Part shown: piece by piece, positions 5,500 to 12,092 of the stretch
Numbering within the stretch: the first letter of the stretch is position 1
How the letters are laid out: every line of letters starts with the position of its first letter
Assembly: GCA_004555535.1 (NCBI GenBank)
Contig: SFHU01000089.1
Span: 1-12,092 of the forward strand
Direction: 5' to 3'
Origin: Clostridiales bacterium
GTDB taxonomy: Bacteria; Bacillota; Clostridia; Christensenellales; Aristaeellaceae
Length of the DNA stretch: 12,092 nt
The notes under the pieces: model-generated
The model's database searches: none
Seen by the model: only the letters and a program-made list of their open reading frames with translations
Told to the model about the DNA's origin: nothing
Made by a program: the position numbers and the translations under genes

Positions 5500-7273
5500 A
5501 TTCCTGAAATGCTCCGCCAAACGCCGCCTCGAGCACGCCGCGCTCGCCGACGTAGACGGGCAGCGCGCTCTGCTCGAGCACGGTGTCGCCGCACAGCAGC
5601 CGCGTCGTCAGCGTGAGCACGCAGGGCGCGTCGGGCAGGCGCGCCTCGAGCGTTCCCAGCGCGCCGCCGGGCGCGGCGCAGGGCGCGTCAAAGCGCGCGA
5701 GCGTCTCGCCAGACTCCGTCTCCAGCAGCGCGTGCGCCTCGAGCGGCGCGTCGGGCAGCGCCCCCTCAAGGCAGGCGAAGAGCGACGCGCTGAAGTGCGT
5801 GCCCGTCCACCACGCGCCGCGAAGGGGCAGCGCGCTCAGATGCAGCGGCGCGAGCGCGTCCGTCAGCGCCTGGGCGATATCCGGCTCCAGCAGCTCCTGC
5901 GGGGCGCAAAGGGGGCCGGAGAAGCGGCCCTGGCGCATGGCCTCCGCCAGCAGGCGGATGCGCACGGCGCGCAGCCATTGCAGCACGGCGGCGGCGCCCG
6001 CCTCCTTCGCGTCGAGCGGGCGGCCGGCGGCCTCGGCGAGCAGCTCGGCGGGCGTGATGCCCGGCTCAGGCTGCCGGTCGAGCCCGACCATGGAGCCCAG
6101 CTGCCAGGCGTTTTCCTCCGGCGCGGGGGCGTCGGGCGCGGCCGCGTCGCAGAAGCAGACGCAGGGGAAGCGGGAAAGGCGCGCGGCCTCGTCCATCCCA
6201 CGCGGCCTGCGCAGGAGCAGGGCGATGCCCGCCTGCGTGCATGCGGCGCAGAGCGCGTCCGGCGGGGCAAAGGGCAGGGAGACGGCGCGCAGGTGCAGCG
6301 CCTCGAGGCGCGGCAGGAGCAGCTGCGGCGGCAGTTCGGCGAGCTCGCGCGGCAGCGGCGCGTAGGCTTGCGGCGCTTTGCCGGGATAGCCGCACAGCAG
6401 TGTCGCGCTGTCGCAGCGCGTCCTGCGGCGCAGGGGCAGCGGCACGGCGTCCGGGGCGCGGCGTCCGCGCGGACGCCTTTCCTTTTGAACAGGGGCGGGG
6501 ACGTCGGTTTCGCAGGTCAGCTCCAGGCGCAGCGAGGGCGCGGCATACGGCTTCCCGCAGACGAAGCGATCACCCGGCACGGACAGCGTCAGCGCGATGT
6601 CCCGCCGCGCGCCGGCCTCGAGCGAAAAGGGCAGCTCCCGCGCGGCGCAGGGCGCGGCGACGGCCTGCGCGCCATCGGGCGGGCAGGGGCGCACGGACAG
6701 ACGGTAGCGCCCCGCGCTGTCGGCGGCGACGCGCGCGCGCAGGGTCATCGTGGCCGCGTCCGCGTTCGGCTCCGCGCCGGCAAACTCGATGCGCGCCAGC
6801 TGCGTGACGCGCAGCAGCGCCGCGCCGGGCAGACCGGCCGGGCGGGTCTCGTCAAAGCGCAGGGTCAGCGTCTGCCGCCGGCCCAGGCGCAGCGCGTCGG
6901 TCACGTCGAGCACGAGCGGCCCGCCGTCAAAGCGTGCGAGCTGCGTGTCGCCCAGAAGCGCCTCGCCCCGCCCGGCGAGCAGGCGGAATTCGAGCCAGGC
7001 GCGCTCGCCGTGCAGCCGGTCAAAGCGCAGGTCGGCATGCAGCTGCGCCGGGCCGCTCACCTCCCGGGGCAGCAGGCCGGGCACGTCGAAGGGGACGGAG
7101 GCCTCCTGTGCCTCCGGCGCCTCCTGCGCGTCCTCCGGCGTCTCGCCGAGCAGATCGGCGAAGCGCGAGAGCTCCTGTGCGCCGGGCAGCGAAAAGCGCC
7201 GGGCGTCCTGCCCGGGCAGGAGGCTGTCGGGCAGGGCGTCGGCGGTCAGGCGGAAGGAAAGCGCGCGCGTCAT
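5498..7273 (-). CDS. Putative degenerate glycoside hydrolase family 2-like protein
   Basis: 591 residues, no signal peptide or membrane segment, so probably cytoplasmic. ATG 7273-7271 overlaps the nudF stop (ATGA) and has AAGGAG eight or nine bases upstream, so the pair is translationally coupled. Residues 70-165 look like a GH2 sugar-binding jelly roll (WLEFRLLAGRGEALLGDTQL, then GGPLVLDVTDALRLGRRQTL). About 175-260 could be the Ig-like domain, 265-285 is an Arg/Pro-rich linker, and LHLRAVSLPFAPPDALCAAC (326-345) followed by TQAGIALLLR resembles the GH2 barrel segment where Arg-x-x-His-Tyr-Pro and the following Asp-x-x-Gly normally stand. The usual His/Tyr and the NE and E catalytic motifs are not visible, and the last 100 residues look like another beta domain. 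The fold is an inference from motif rhythm; a non-catalytic carbohydrate-binding or unrelated beta-sandwich protein is possible. Very Ala/Leu/Arg-rich, in line with the GC-rich genome. Confidence 0.7.
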   Translation of the reverse strand: MTRALSFRLTADALPDSLLPGQDARRFSLPGAQELSRFADLLGETPEDAQEAPEAQEASVPFDVPGLLPREVSGPAQLHADLRFDRLHGERAWLEFRLLAGRGEALLGDTQLARFDGGPLVLDVTDALRLGRRQTLTLRFDETRPAGLPGAALLRVTQLARIEFAGAEPNADAATMTLRARVAADSAGRYRLSVRPCPPDGAQAVAAPCAARELPFSLEAGARRDIALTLSVPGDRFVCGKPYAAPSLRLELTCETDVPAPVQKERRPRGRRAPDAVPLPLRRRTRCDSATLLCGYPGKAPQAYAPLPRELAELPPQLLLPRLEALHLRAVSLPFAPPDALCAACTQAGIALLLRRPRGMDEAARLSRFPCVCFCDAAAPDAPAPEENAWQLGSMVGLDRQPEPGITPAELLAEAAGRPLDAKEAGAAAVLQWLRAVRIRLLAEAMRQGRFSGPLCAPQELLEPDIAQALTDALAPLHLSALPLRGAWWTGTHFSASLFACLEGALPDAPLEAHALLETESGETLARFDAPCAAPGGALGTLEARLPDAPCVLTLTTRLLCGDTVLEQSALPVYVGERGVLEAAFGGAFQE

Positions 7274-7836
7274 TCGGCATGCTCCTTCTGCGCGCGGAGG
7301 ACCTCCCGGGCCATCATCAGGCCGCAGATGGTCTTGCTGTCGCGCAGCTCGCCGCGCATGACCATGGCCACCGCCTCGTCAAGCGGGATGCGCACGAGCC
7401 CGAGGAACTCGTCCTCGTCGGGATGCGTTTCCCCCTGGGAGAGGCCCTGCGCCAGGTAGATGGCGATCTTCTCCGTGCAGAAGCCCGGCGTCGTCAGCAG
7501 CGAGGTCAGCAGCGTCATGCGCTGCGCGGAGAGGCCGGTCTCCTCGCGCAGCTCGCGCACGGCGCAGTCGAGCGGATCCTCCCCGGCGCTGTCGAGCTTG
7601 CCGGCGGGAATCTCCAGCGTCACCCTGTCCACGGCGACGCGGTGCTGGCGCACGAGCAGCGTCGTGCCATCCTCAAAGACGGGGACGACCGCCGCCGCAC
7701 CCTTGTGCACGACGATCTCGCGCGTGGCCGGATGGCCGTTGGGGCAGGTCACCTGCCATTTTTCGACGTGGAGGATTTTGCCGTTGTAAATCGTCTCGCT
7801 GGAAAAGGGAATCTCCCGAAGCTCCTGATCGTTCAT
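7270..7836 (-). CDS. nudF: Nudix hydrolase, ADP-ribose pyrophosphatase
   Basis: 188 residues. It hydrolyses ADP-ribose to AMP and ribose 5-phosphate, clearing a reactive by-product of NAD turnover in the cytoplasm. The Nudix box is at 79-101: GKLDSAGEDPLDCAVRELRE, then ETG; it has the REL-EE core and one residue more than the strict consensus between Gly and the first Glu, as in other firmicute members. LEIPAG before it and TTPGFCTEKIAIYLA after it are typical of the ADP-ribose pyrophosphatase subfamily rather than MutT. Start ATG 7836-7834 has AGAAGGAG nine bases upstream. It is the first gene of a two-gene unit with the GH2-like gene (ATGA overlap). I found no convincing -35/-10 pair in the 240 bases upstream. 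A related nucleotide-sugar substrate cannot be excluded. Confidence 0.92.
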   Translation of the reverse strand: MNDQELREIPFSSETIYNGKILHVEKWQVTCPNGHPATREIVVHKGAAAVVPVFEDGTTLLVRQHRVAVDRVTLEIPAGKLDSAGEDPLDCAVRELREETGLSAQRMTLLTSLLTTPGFCTEKIAIYLAQGLSQGETHPDEDEFLGLVRIPLDEAVAMVMRGELRDSKTICGLMMAREVLRAQKEHAE

Positions 7837-7964
7837 GGTCTGGCACTCCTTCTGTAAATAGAAATCATTTTGATTTATTCGGCTTCAGCGGGAAGAATCC
7901 CTGCACGGGGAACGTCATATTCATGGGAAAGCCGAGCGAAATCCTGCCAAAAATCCTGTCGGAG

Positions 7965-7993
7965 TTGACAGGCGGCTTTCGACGTTTTACAAT
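7965..7993 (+). promoter_or_regulatory. Consensus sigma-A promoter of the SH3-repeat protein gene
   Basis: A perfect TTGACA (7965-7970) and TACAAT (7988-7993) are separated by exactly 17 bases, so this is a strong promoter. An inverted repeat CCTGTC (7955-7960) / GACAGG (7967-7972) overlaps the -35 box and could be an operator. Transcription should begin near 8000, giving a leader of about 75 bases. Confidence 0.9.
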
Positions 7994-8009
7994 GGATGCA
8001 GACTTTCCG

Positions 8010-8044
8010 GGCGTCCGGACGCCGCTTGCGGCGGCCCCGGGGCC
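8010..8044 (+). repeat. Three adjacent GC-rich palindromes in the 5' leader
   Basis: GGCGTCCGGACGCC (8010-8023) is a perfect 14-base palindrome. It overlaps GCCGC TT GCGGC (8021-8032), which abuts the perfect palindrome GGCCCCGGGGCC (8033-8044). All lie between the likely start of transcription and the ribosome binding site at 8061-8067. They could fold into a structured leader or be protein-binding sites; no T-run follows, so they are not a terminator. Confidence 0.6.
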
Positions 8045-8075
8045 CTTGGCTTGAGAGGAAAAGGAGGATACAGAG

Positions 8076-11000
8076 ATGAAAAAAGCCGTCCGCCGCGTGC
8101 TGGCTGTGCTGCTGTGCGCCATGCTGGCGCTTTGCGCGCTGCCGGTGTGTGCCCAGGAGGGGGACGCCCTCTTTGTGCAGGTGGCGCTGACCCTGGGCGA
8201 TGGCACGCAGGTGCTCATCCCCGCTCAGACGGTGACGACCACGCTTGGCGACACCGTCTATTGGGTGGACGAGACCGCGCTGGAGTCTGAAATGCTGGAG
8301 GCGCTTGCCTCCGGCGTGCTCGTCGTGACCGACGAGGCGGGCAGCGTCCGCGAGATCCCGCTGAGCGCGGATGCGGCGGCGCCCGACATGCTCTGGCAGG
8401 TGGTCGATCCCGAGGATCCGTCCCTGGCGCTCGATGTGGTCTTCGGCGCGAGCATGCCCGTTCCGCAGTCGCCCGAAGAGGCGGATAATGCGCTGTGGAT
8501 GTATGGCTTCATGACGCCGGAACCGGAGATGCCTGTGCCGGAGACGCCTGTGCCGGAGACGCCGGTTCCGGAGACGCCGGTTCCGGAGACGCCGGTTCCG
8601 GAAACGCCGGTCCCCGAGACGCCTGTGCCGGAGACGCCGGTGCCCAAGACGCCCGTGCCGGAGACACCCGTGCCGGAGACGCCGGTGCCCGAGACGCCCG
8701 TGCCGGAGACACCCGTGCCGGAGACGCCTGTGCCGGAGACGCCTGTGCCGGAGACACCCGTTCCCGAGACGCCCGTCCCCGAGGTCGACGTGCCGCAGTA
8801 CGCGGCGGCCATTGAGGATGGCGTCAGCCTGATCGATGTGACGACGGGCCAGAGCCTGCTGCCGGTGGGCGCGGGCGAGCTGCTCTTCGTCTCGCAGTAT
8901 GCCTGGGACACGACCGGCACGCTGTGGTACAAGGTCGTCGATTACAGGACGATGACCGAGGGCTATGTCCGCGCCGGACAGGTCGGCGCGGTCGACGAGG
9001 CCACGGCGCTTGAATGGATGGCGCGCATCGACGCGGAGATGAACCCGCCGGAGGAGACGCCGATCCCGGAGACGCCGGTTCCGGAGACGCCGGTGCCGGA
9101 GACGCCGATCCCGGAGACGCCGGTGCCCGAGGCTCCGGTGACGGAGGAGACGCCCGCGCCGGAGACCCCTGTCCCCGAGACGCCCGTTCCCGAGACGCCC
9201 GTCCCTGAGACCCCCGTGCCCGGCCCGCAGTACGCCGTGGCGAACAACGATTCCGGCATCAGCATCCTGCGCGACGCGCCGGACGGCGCGAAGCTGGAGG
9301 AGCTGGCGAACGGTGTGCTCCTGGAGATCGGCGACGTCGCCGATGCCGAGGGCAAGTGGTACGCCGTGAAGGTGGTGGCCACCGGCAGGACCGGCTACAT
9401 GCGCAACTACCTGCTGGAGACGAGGATCTCCGCTGAGGACGCGCAGAAGCTGATCGACGCGATGAGCGCGAGCGCGACGCCGACGCCGAGCCCCGTGCCG
9501 GAGGAGACGCCGACGCCCGCGCCCGTGGAGAGCTTCCCGGAGTGGGCCATCACGCTTGAGCAGAGCAACAACACCGCCATCGTGCTGCGCGGCGAGCCGG
9601 CCGGCGAGCTGCCCACCAGCGGCGCGATTCCCATGATCAACGAGCCGACGCCGCTGGAGCTTTCCGCCTCCGCGACGGACGCCAACGGCCAGCTCTGGTA
9701 CCTGGCGACCGACCTTTGCACCGGCAACACGGGCTATCTGGAGGCCTTCAAGGTGCGCATCGTCTCCCGTGACGAGGCGATGGCCGCCGTGAAGACGCCG
9801 GAGCCGACGATCGTCCCGCCCGTGCCGGAGGACACGCCGGCGCCGACGGACACGCCCGAGCCCACGCCCACCCCGACGCCGGAGCCGGAGGACCCGCAGC
9901 CGCTGCTGGCGGGCGACGTCTACCACTACGGCTACAACACGGGCAAGCAGGTCGCCCTGCGCAAGACGCCGGACACCAACGGCACGCTGATCACCCGTCT
10001 GACGGCGGGCACCGTGCTCTGGGTCATGGAGCGCACGGAGGGCGACGCGGAGAAAGCCTGGTGCCATGTGCGCACGGATGTTGGCGAGGGCTACATGAAG
10101 GCTGAGTTTGTGCAGCTGATGGGCGTGAACGAGGAGGCCGCCTATCGCGCGACCCTCGACGACCCGGAGGTTGCGCCCGAGCCGACGGCGCTCCCGACCC
10201 CGACGCCGGAGCCGACGGACACGCCGACCCCGGAGCCCACGGACACGCCAGAGCCCACGGACACGCCGGAGCCGACCGACACGCCGGAGCCGACCGAGAC
10301 GCCGGAGCCGACCGAGACGCCGACGCCGGAGCCCACGGCTGTGCCGACGGCGACCCCCGCGCCGCAGAGCCTGGACACCTATGCGCGCGTGCTCGCGGAC
10401 GGCACCCCGCTGCGCGGCAACCCGAGCAAGGACGCCTATCTGCAGACCATTCTCAAGAATGAGGACGTCGTCTACGTCTTCCAGAGCCTGATCGCCGAGG
10501 ACGGCATGACGTGGTACCTCGTGCAGTTCAGCGGCCAGTGGGGCTATGTCCGCGCCGACCTCGTGCGCCTGATGGGCGAGCAGGAGAAGGCGGACTATCT
10601 CGCCGCGCTCGAGGGGGCGCTGGCGACCCCGACCCCGATGCCGCAGGCGACGCCGGAGCCGGTCGGCCCGAACTCCACGAGCGCCTATGCCAAGCTCATC
10701 AAGGACCAGGTCAACCTGCGCCGCACGCCGTCCGCCTCCGGTACCTCGCTGGGGCGCATCCCGGTGAACACGCTGCTGCTGGTGGTGAGCACCGAGTCCG
10801 ACGGCGCCTACACCTGGTATCAGGTCGACTACAACGGCCAGACCGGCTATGTCCGCAGCGACATGGCGCAGATGCTGACCATCGCCGAGCTGCAGGCCTA
10901 TCTCAATGAGCAGGCGAGCGCGACGCCCGTGCCGGGCGCTTCCGCGACGACCGCTCCGAACAGCAGCAACAATGTCAGCCACGTCATCAATGGCACGCCG

Positions 11001-12092
11001 CTGCAGGATCTCATCCCCGTGGACGACAGCTGGACGAACAACGTGATCTCCGGCATGCCCTCCTACGCGACGGCGACGCCCGACCCGAACGCCACGCCGA
11101 CGCCCGTTCCGCCCGCGAATCCCGCGGCGCTGATCGGCAGCTCCGGCAATCTGACGGTCAGCAACGTGCCGGCGCTGACGCAGGACGGCACCTTCAGCGT
11201 CTACGGCACGGCCCCTGCGTTCAGCACGATCCAGGCGACCGTGAACGTGCCGGTGGCGACGCCGGAGCCGACGGCGACGCCCGCCTCGCTCGGCCTGCTG
11301 CGCCTGGAGCTGATCGCCTCCGCGGCGGCGGACGAAGCCGCAACCGTGCAGAAGACCGTCGGCCAGACGATTGCCGACGCGAACGGACGCTTCACGATGG
11401 ATGTGACCCTGCCCGGGGAGGGTGAGTACATCGTCGAATTCACCGCGAACGACGGCTCCTACGCCCGCTACGGCGTGACCTATGACACGGGCGTGACGCC
11501 CGAGCCGACGATGCAGCCGCTGCCGACCGCCGAGCCCATCCAGGAGGAGAGCGGCATCGGCGCGATGCCCTTCATCATCGGCGGTCTGCTGATCGTCGTG
11601 GCCGCTGTGGTCTACGGTATCTACGTCTACCGCCGCAGGACCGAGGAGGAAGAGGCGGAGGACGAGGATGAGGACGAGGAGACGGAGATGCGCGAGGAGC
11701 AGCTGACGCAGCAGAGGCTGCGCCGCAGCGAGCCGGCGGCTCCGGGCACGCCGGGCGCCGTTGTGCCGCCGGCAGCGCCGAGAATGCCGCAGAACCAGGC
11801 GGGACAGATGCCCTCCTACATGAGGAACACCCCGGCGAGCCCCTATGCGAGGCCGCAGGGCACGACGGATTCGCCGACCGTGCCGACCGCGCCGACCGCA
11901 CCGACCGCGCCGACCGCGCCGACCGCGCCGACCGCACCGACCGCACCGACCGCACCGACTGCGCCGACCGCGCCGACCGCGCCGACCGCGCCGGTCAGGC
12001 CGACTGCGCCGACCGCGCCGGTCAGGCCGACTGCGCCGACCGCGCCGACCGCACCGACCGCACCGACCGCACCGACCGCGCCGACCGCACCG
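8076..12092 (+). CDS. Large SH3-repeat membrane protein, 3' end beyond the window
   Basis: The frame is open from ATG 8076 (AAGGAGG eight bases upstream) to the window edge: 1339 codons without a stop. Residues 1-26 are a signal peptide (KKAVRR, hydrophobic core, VCA cleavage). Six SH3-like segments follow at about 241-307, 385-448, 489-564, 613-683, 767-833 and 869-933, each ending in a W-Y-x-V ... G-Y-(V/M/L) strand pair such as TWYQVDYNGQTGYVRSDM. After each comes a short helix (for example EEAAYRATLDD, QEKADYLAALEGALA) and then a Pro/Thr/Glu linker. Residues 1018-1140 look like an Ig-type domain. A membrane segment (1164-1185, IIGGLLIVVAAVVYGIYVY) is followed by RRR, an acidic run (EEEEAEDEDEDEE) and a PTA-repeat tail from 1267. 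Signal peptide plus stop-transfer RRR predicts SH3 domains outside and the tail inside. Bacterial SH3 domains often bind cell-wall peptides; no enzyme domain is visible. Function unknown, probably envelope-associated. Confidence 0.9.
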   Translation, partial: MKKAVRRVLAVLLCAMLALCALPVCAQEGDALFVQVALTLGDGTQVLIPAQTVTTTLGDTVYWVDETALESEMLEALASGVLVVTDEAGSVREIPLSADAAAPDMLWQVVDPEDPSLALDVVFGASMPVPQSPEEADNALWMYGFMTPEPEMPVPETPVPETPVPETPVPETPVPETPVPETPVPETPVPKTPVPETPVPETPVPETPVPETPVPETPVPETPVPETPVPETPVPEVDVPQYAAAIEDGVSLIDVTTGQSLLPVGAGELLFVSQYAWDTTGTLWYKVVDYRTMTEGYVRAGQVGAVDEATALEWMARIDAEMNPPEETPIPETPVPETPVPETPIPETPVPEAPVTEETPAPETPVPETPVPETPVPETPVPGPQYAVANNDSGISILRDAPDGAKLEELANGVLLEIGDVADAEGKWYAVKVVATGRTGYMRNYLLETRISAEDAQKLIDAMSASATPTPSPVPEETPTPAPVESFPEWAITLEQSNNTAIVLRGEPAGELPTSGAIPMINEPTPLELSASATDANGQLWYLATDLCTGNTGYLEAFKVRIVSRDEAMAAVKTPEPTIVPPVPEDTPAPTDTPEPTPTPTPEPEDPQPLLAGDVYHYGYNTGKQVALRKTPDTNGTLITRLTAGTVLWVMERTEGDAEKAWCHVRTDVGEGYMKAEFVQLMGVNEEAAYRATLDDPEVAPEPTALPTPTPEPTDTPTPEPTDTPEPTDTPEPTDTPEPTETPEPTETPTPEPTAVPTATPAPQSLDTYARVLADGTPLRGNPSKDAYLQTILKNEDVVYVFQSLIAEDGMTWYLVQFSGQWGYVRADLVRLMGEQEKADYLAALEGALATPTPMPQATPEPVGPNSTSAYAKLIKDQVNLRRTPSASGTSLGRIPVNTLLLVVSTESDGAYTWYQVDYNGQTGYVRSDMAQMLTIAELQAYLNEQASATPVPGASATTAPNSSNNVSHVINGTPLQDLIPVDDSWTNNVISGMPSYATATPDPNATPTPVPPANPAALIGSSGNLTVSNVPALTQDGTFSVYGTAPAFSTIQATVNVPVATPEPTATPASLGLLRLELIASAAADEAATVQKTVGQTIADANGRFTMDVTLPGEGEYIVEFTANDGSYARYGVTYDTGVTPEPTMQPLPTAEPIQEESGIGAMPFIIGGLLIVVAAVVYGIYVYRRRTEEEEAEDEDEDEETEMREEQLTQQRLRRSEPAAPGTPGAVVPPAAPRMPQNQAGQMPSYMRNTPASPYARPQGTTDSPTVPTAPTAPTAPTAPTAPTAPTAPTAPTAPTAPTAPTAPVRPTAPTAPVRPTAPTAPTAPTAPTAPTAPTAP
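8532..8786 (+). repeat. 17 tandem 15-bp units encoding PVPET
   Basis: Seventeen head-to-tail units encode PVPET (the eighth has K for E, the last is PVPEV), residues 153-237 of the large protein, between its N-terminal domain and the first SH3-like segment. The codons vary between units (CCG/CCC/CCT, GTG/GTT/GTC, ACG/ACA), so the array is old or has been kept by selection on the protein. It is an extended, rigid, charged spacer. Confidence 0.9.
9060..9218 (+). repeat. Second PVPET/PIPET repeat array
   Basis: About ten 15-bp units like those at 8532-8786, with I for V in some and a changed block (PEAPVTEETPAPET) in the middle, encode residues 329-381 between the first and second SH3-like segments. 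Confidence 0.85.
10179..10367 (+). repeat. EPTDTP/EPTETP linker repeats
   Basis: A looser array of EPTDTP and EPTETP units encodes residues 702-764 between the fourth and fifth SH3-like segments. Shorter stretches of the same kind (TPTPSPVPEETPTP near 9480, EPTPTPTPEPE near 9860) separate the others. Confidence 0.8.
11874..12092 (+). repeat. 9-bp tandem repeat encoding (PTA)n, runs off the window
   Basis: From 11874 the sequence is almost only CCGACCGCG or CCGACCGCA units encoding PTA, broken twice by PVRPTAPTA. At least 24 units are present and the array continues past the edge. Apart from the A/G at the last position the units are nearly identical, unlike the PVPET arrays, as expected from recent slippage. 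It encodes the predicted cytoplasmic tail. Confidence 0.92.

Noticed and set aside
2913..5594. An 893-codon open frame on the minus strand opposite leuS
   Set aside because: It is a shadow of leuS. The composition is Arg/Leu/Asp/Val-rich with no motif, and leuS, with all its signature motifs, occupies the other strand.
4877..7459. An 860-codon + strand frame running from leuS into the Nudix region
   Set aside because: It crosses the end of leuS, a terminator and two convergent genes and is only Arg/Ala/Gly-rich; it is a GC-driven shadow.
8532..9218. CRISPR array
   Set aside because: The repeats are contiguous 15-bp coding units without spacers, all in the frame of a protein.
7875..10982. 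A 1035-codon minus-strand frame with HRRLR-type repeats
   Set aside because: The repeats are the antisense of the PVPET and EPT arrays of the large + strand gene, which has the promoter, ribosome binding site and signal peptide.
12000..12092. An end of the large gene within the window
   Set aside because: The frame has no stop codon up to the last base, so the gene is incomplete here.

Overview
The window looks like a chromosomal segment of a GC-rich, low-copy-number-repeat Firmicute of the Clostridia type. The grounds are a T-box riboswitch in front of leuS, strong AGGAGG ribosome binding sites, sigma-A promoters, a Nudix ADP-ribose pyrophosphatase of firmicute type and an integrative element of the clostridial VirB4/tyrosine-integrase kind. 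The genus cannot be named from sequence alone.

Left part (1-2580): the wreck of integrative elements at a tRNA gene. The window opens in the C-terminus of a VirB4-like conjugation ATPase. It runs directly into a tyrosine integrase (IntA) that is cut in two: its N-terminal 330 residues are on the + strand (257-1246) and its C-terminal 146 residues on the - strand (2053-1613). The two pieces join in frame if the segment 1242-2058 is flipped, and the flip points carry an inverted 5-bp microhomology (CGTTC/GAACG). Inside the flipped piece lies a 45-bp copy of the 3' end of tRNA-Thr with its own terminator. In the present orientation this copy is inverted relative to the intact tRNA-Thr(GGT) at 2505-2580; flipping it back makes the two a direct repeat, as expected of att sites. 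A second integrase C-terminus (IntB, to 2275) lies between them. I read this as two elements that accreted in tandem at one tRNA-Thr gene, decayed, and were then rearranged by an inversion, real or produced in assembly.

Middle (2581-7836): chromosomal genes. tRNA-Thr and leuS have divergent promoters. leuS is preceded by a complete T-box leader with a CTC (Leu) specifier and an intrinsic terminator, and encodes an 803-residue leucyl-tRNA synthetase starting at GTG 3015. It converges, across a strong terminator, on a two-gene minus-strand operon: nudF (ADP-ribose pyrophosphatase) followed, with an ATGA overlap, by a 591-residue protein that resembles a degenerate glycoside hydrolase family 2 protein.

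Right part (7837-12092): a consensus sigma-A promoter and a short leader made of three adjacent GC-rich palindromes lead into one very long gene, open from ATG 8076 to the window edge (1339 codons, no stop). It encodes a signal peptide, six SH3-like domains separated by Pro/Thr/Glu linkers, an Ig-like region, one membrane segment, an acidic stretch and a PTA-repeat tail predicted to be in the cytoplasm. It is the most unusual protein in the window. I see no phage-defence system, CRISPR array or complete mobile element.
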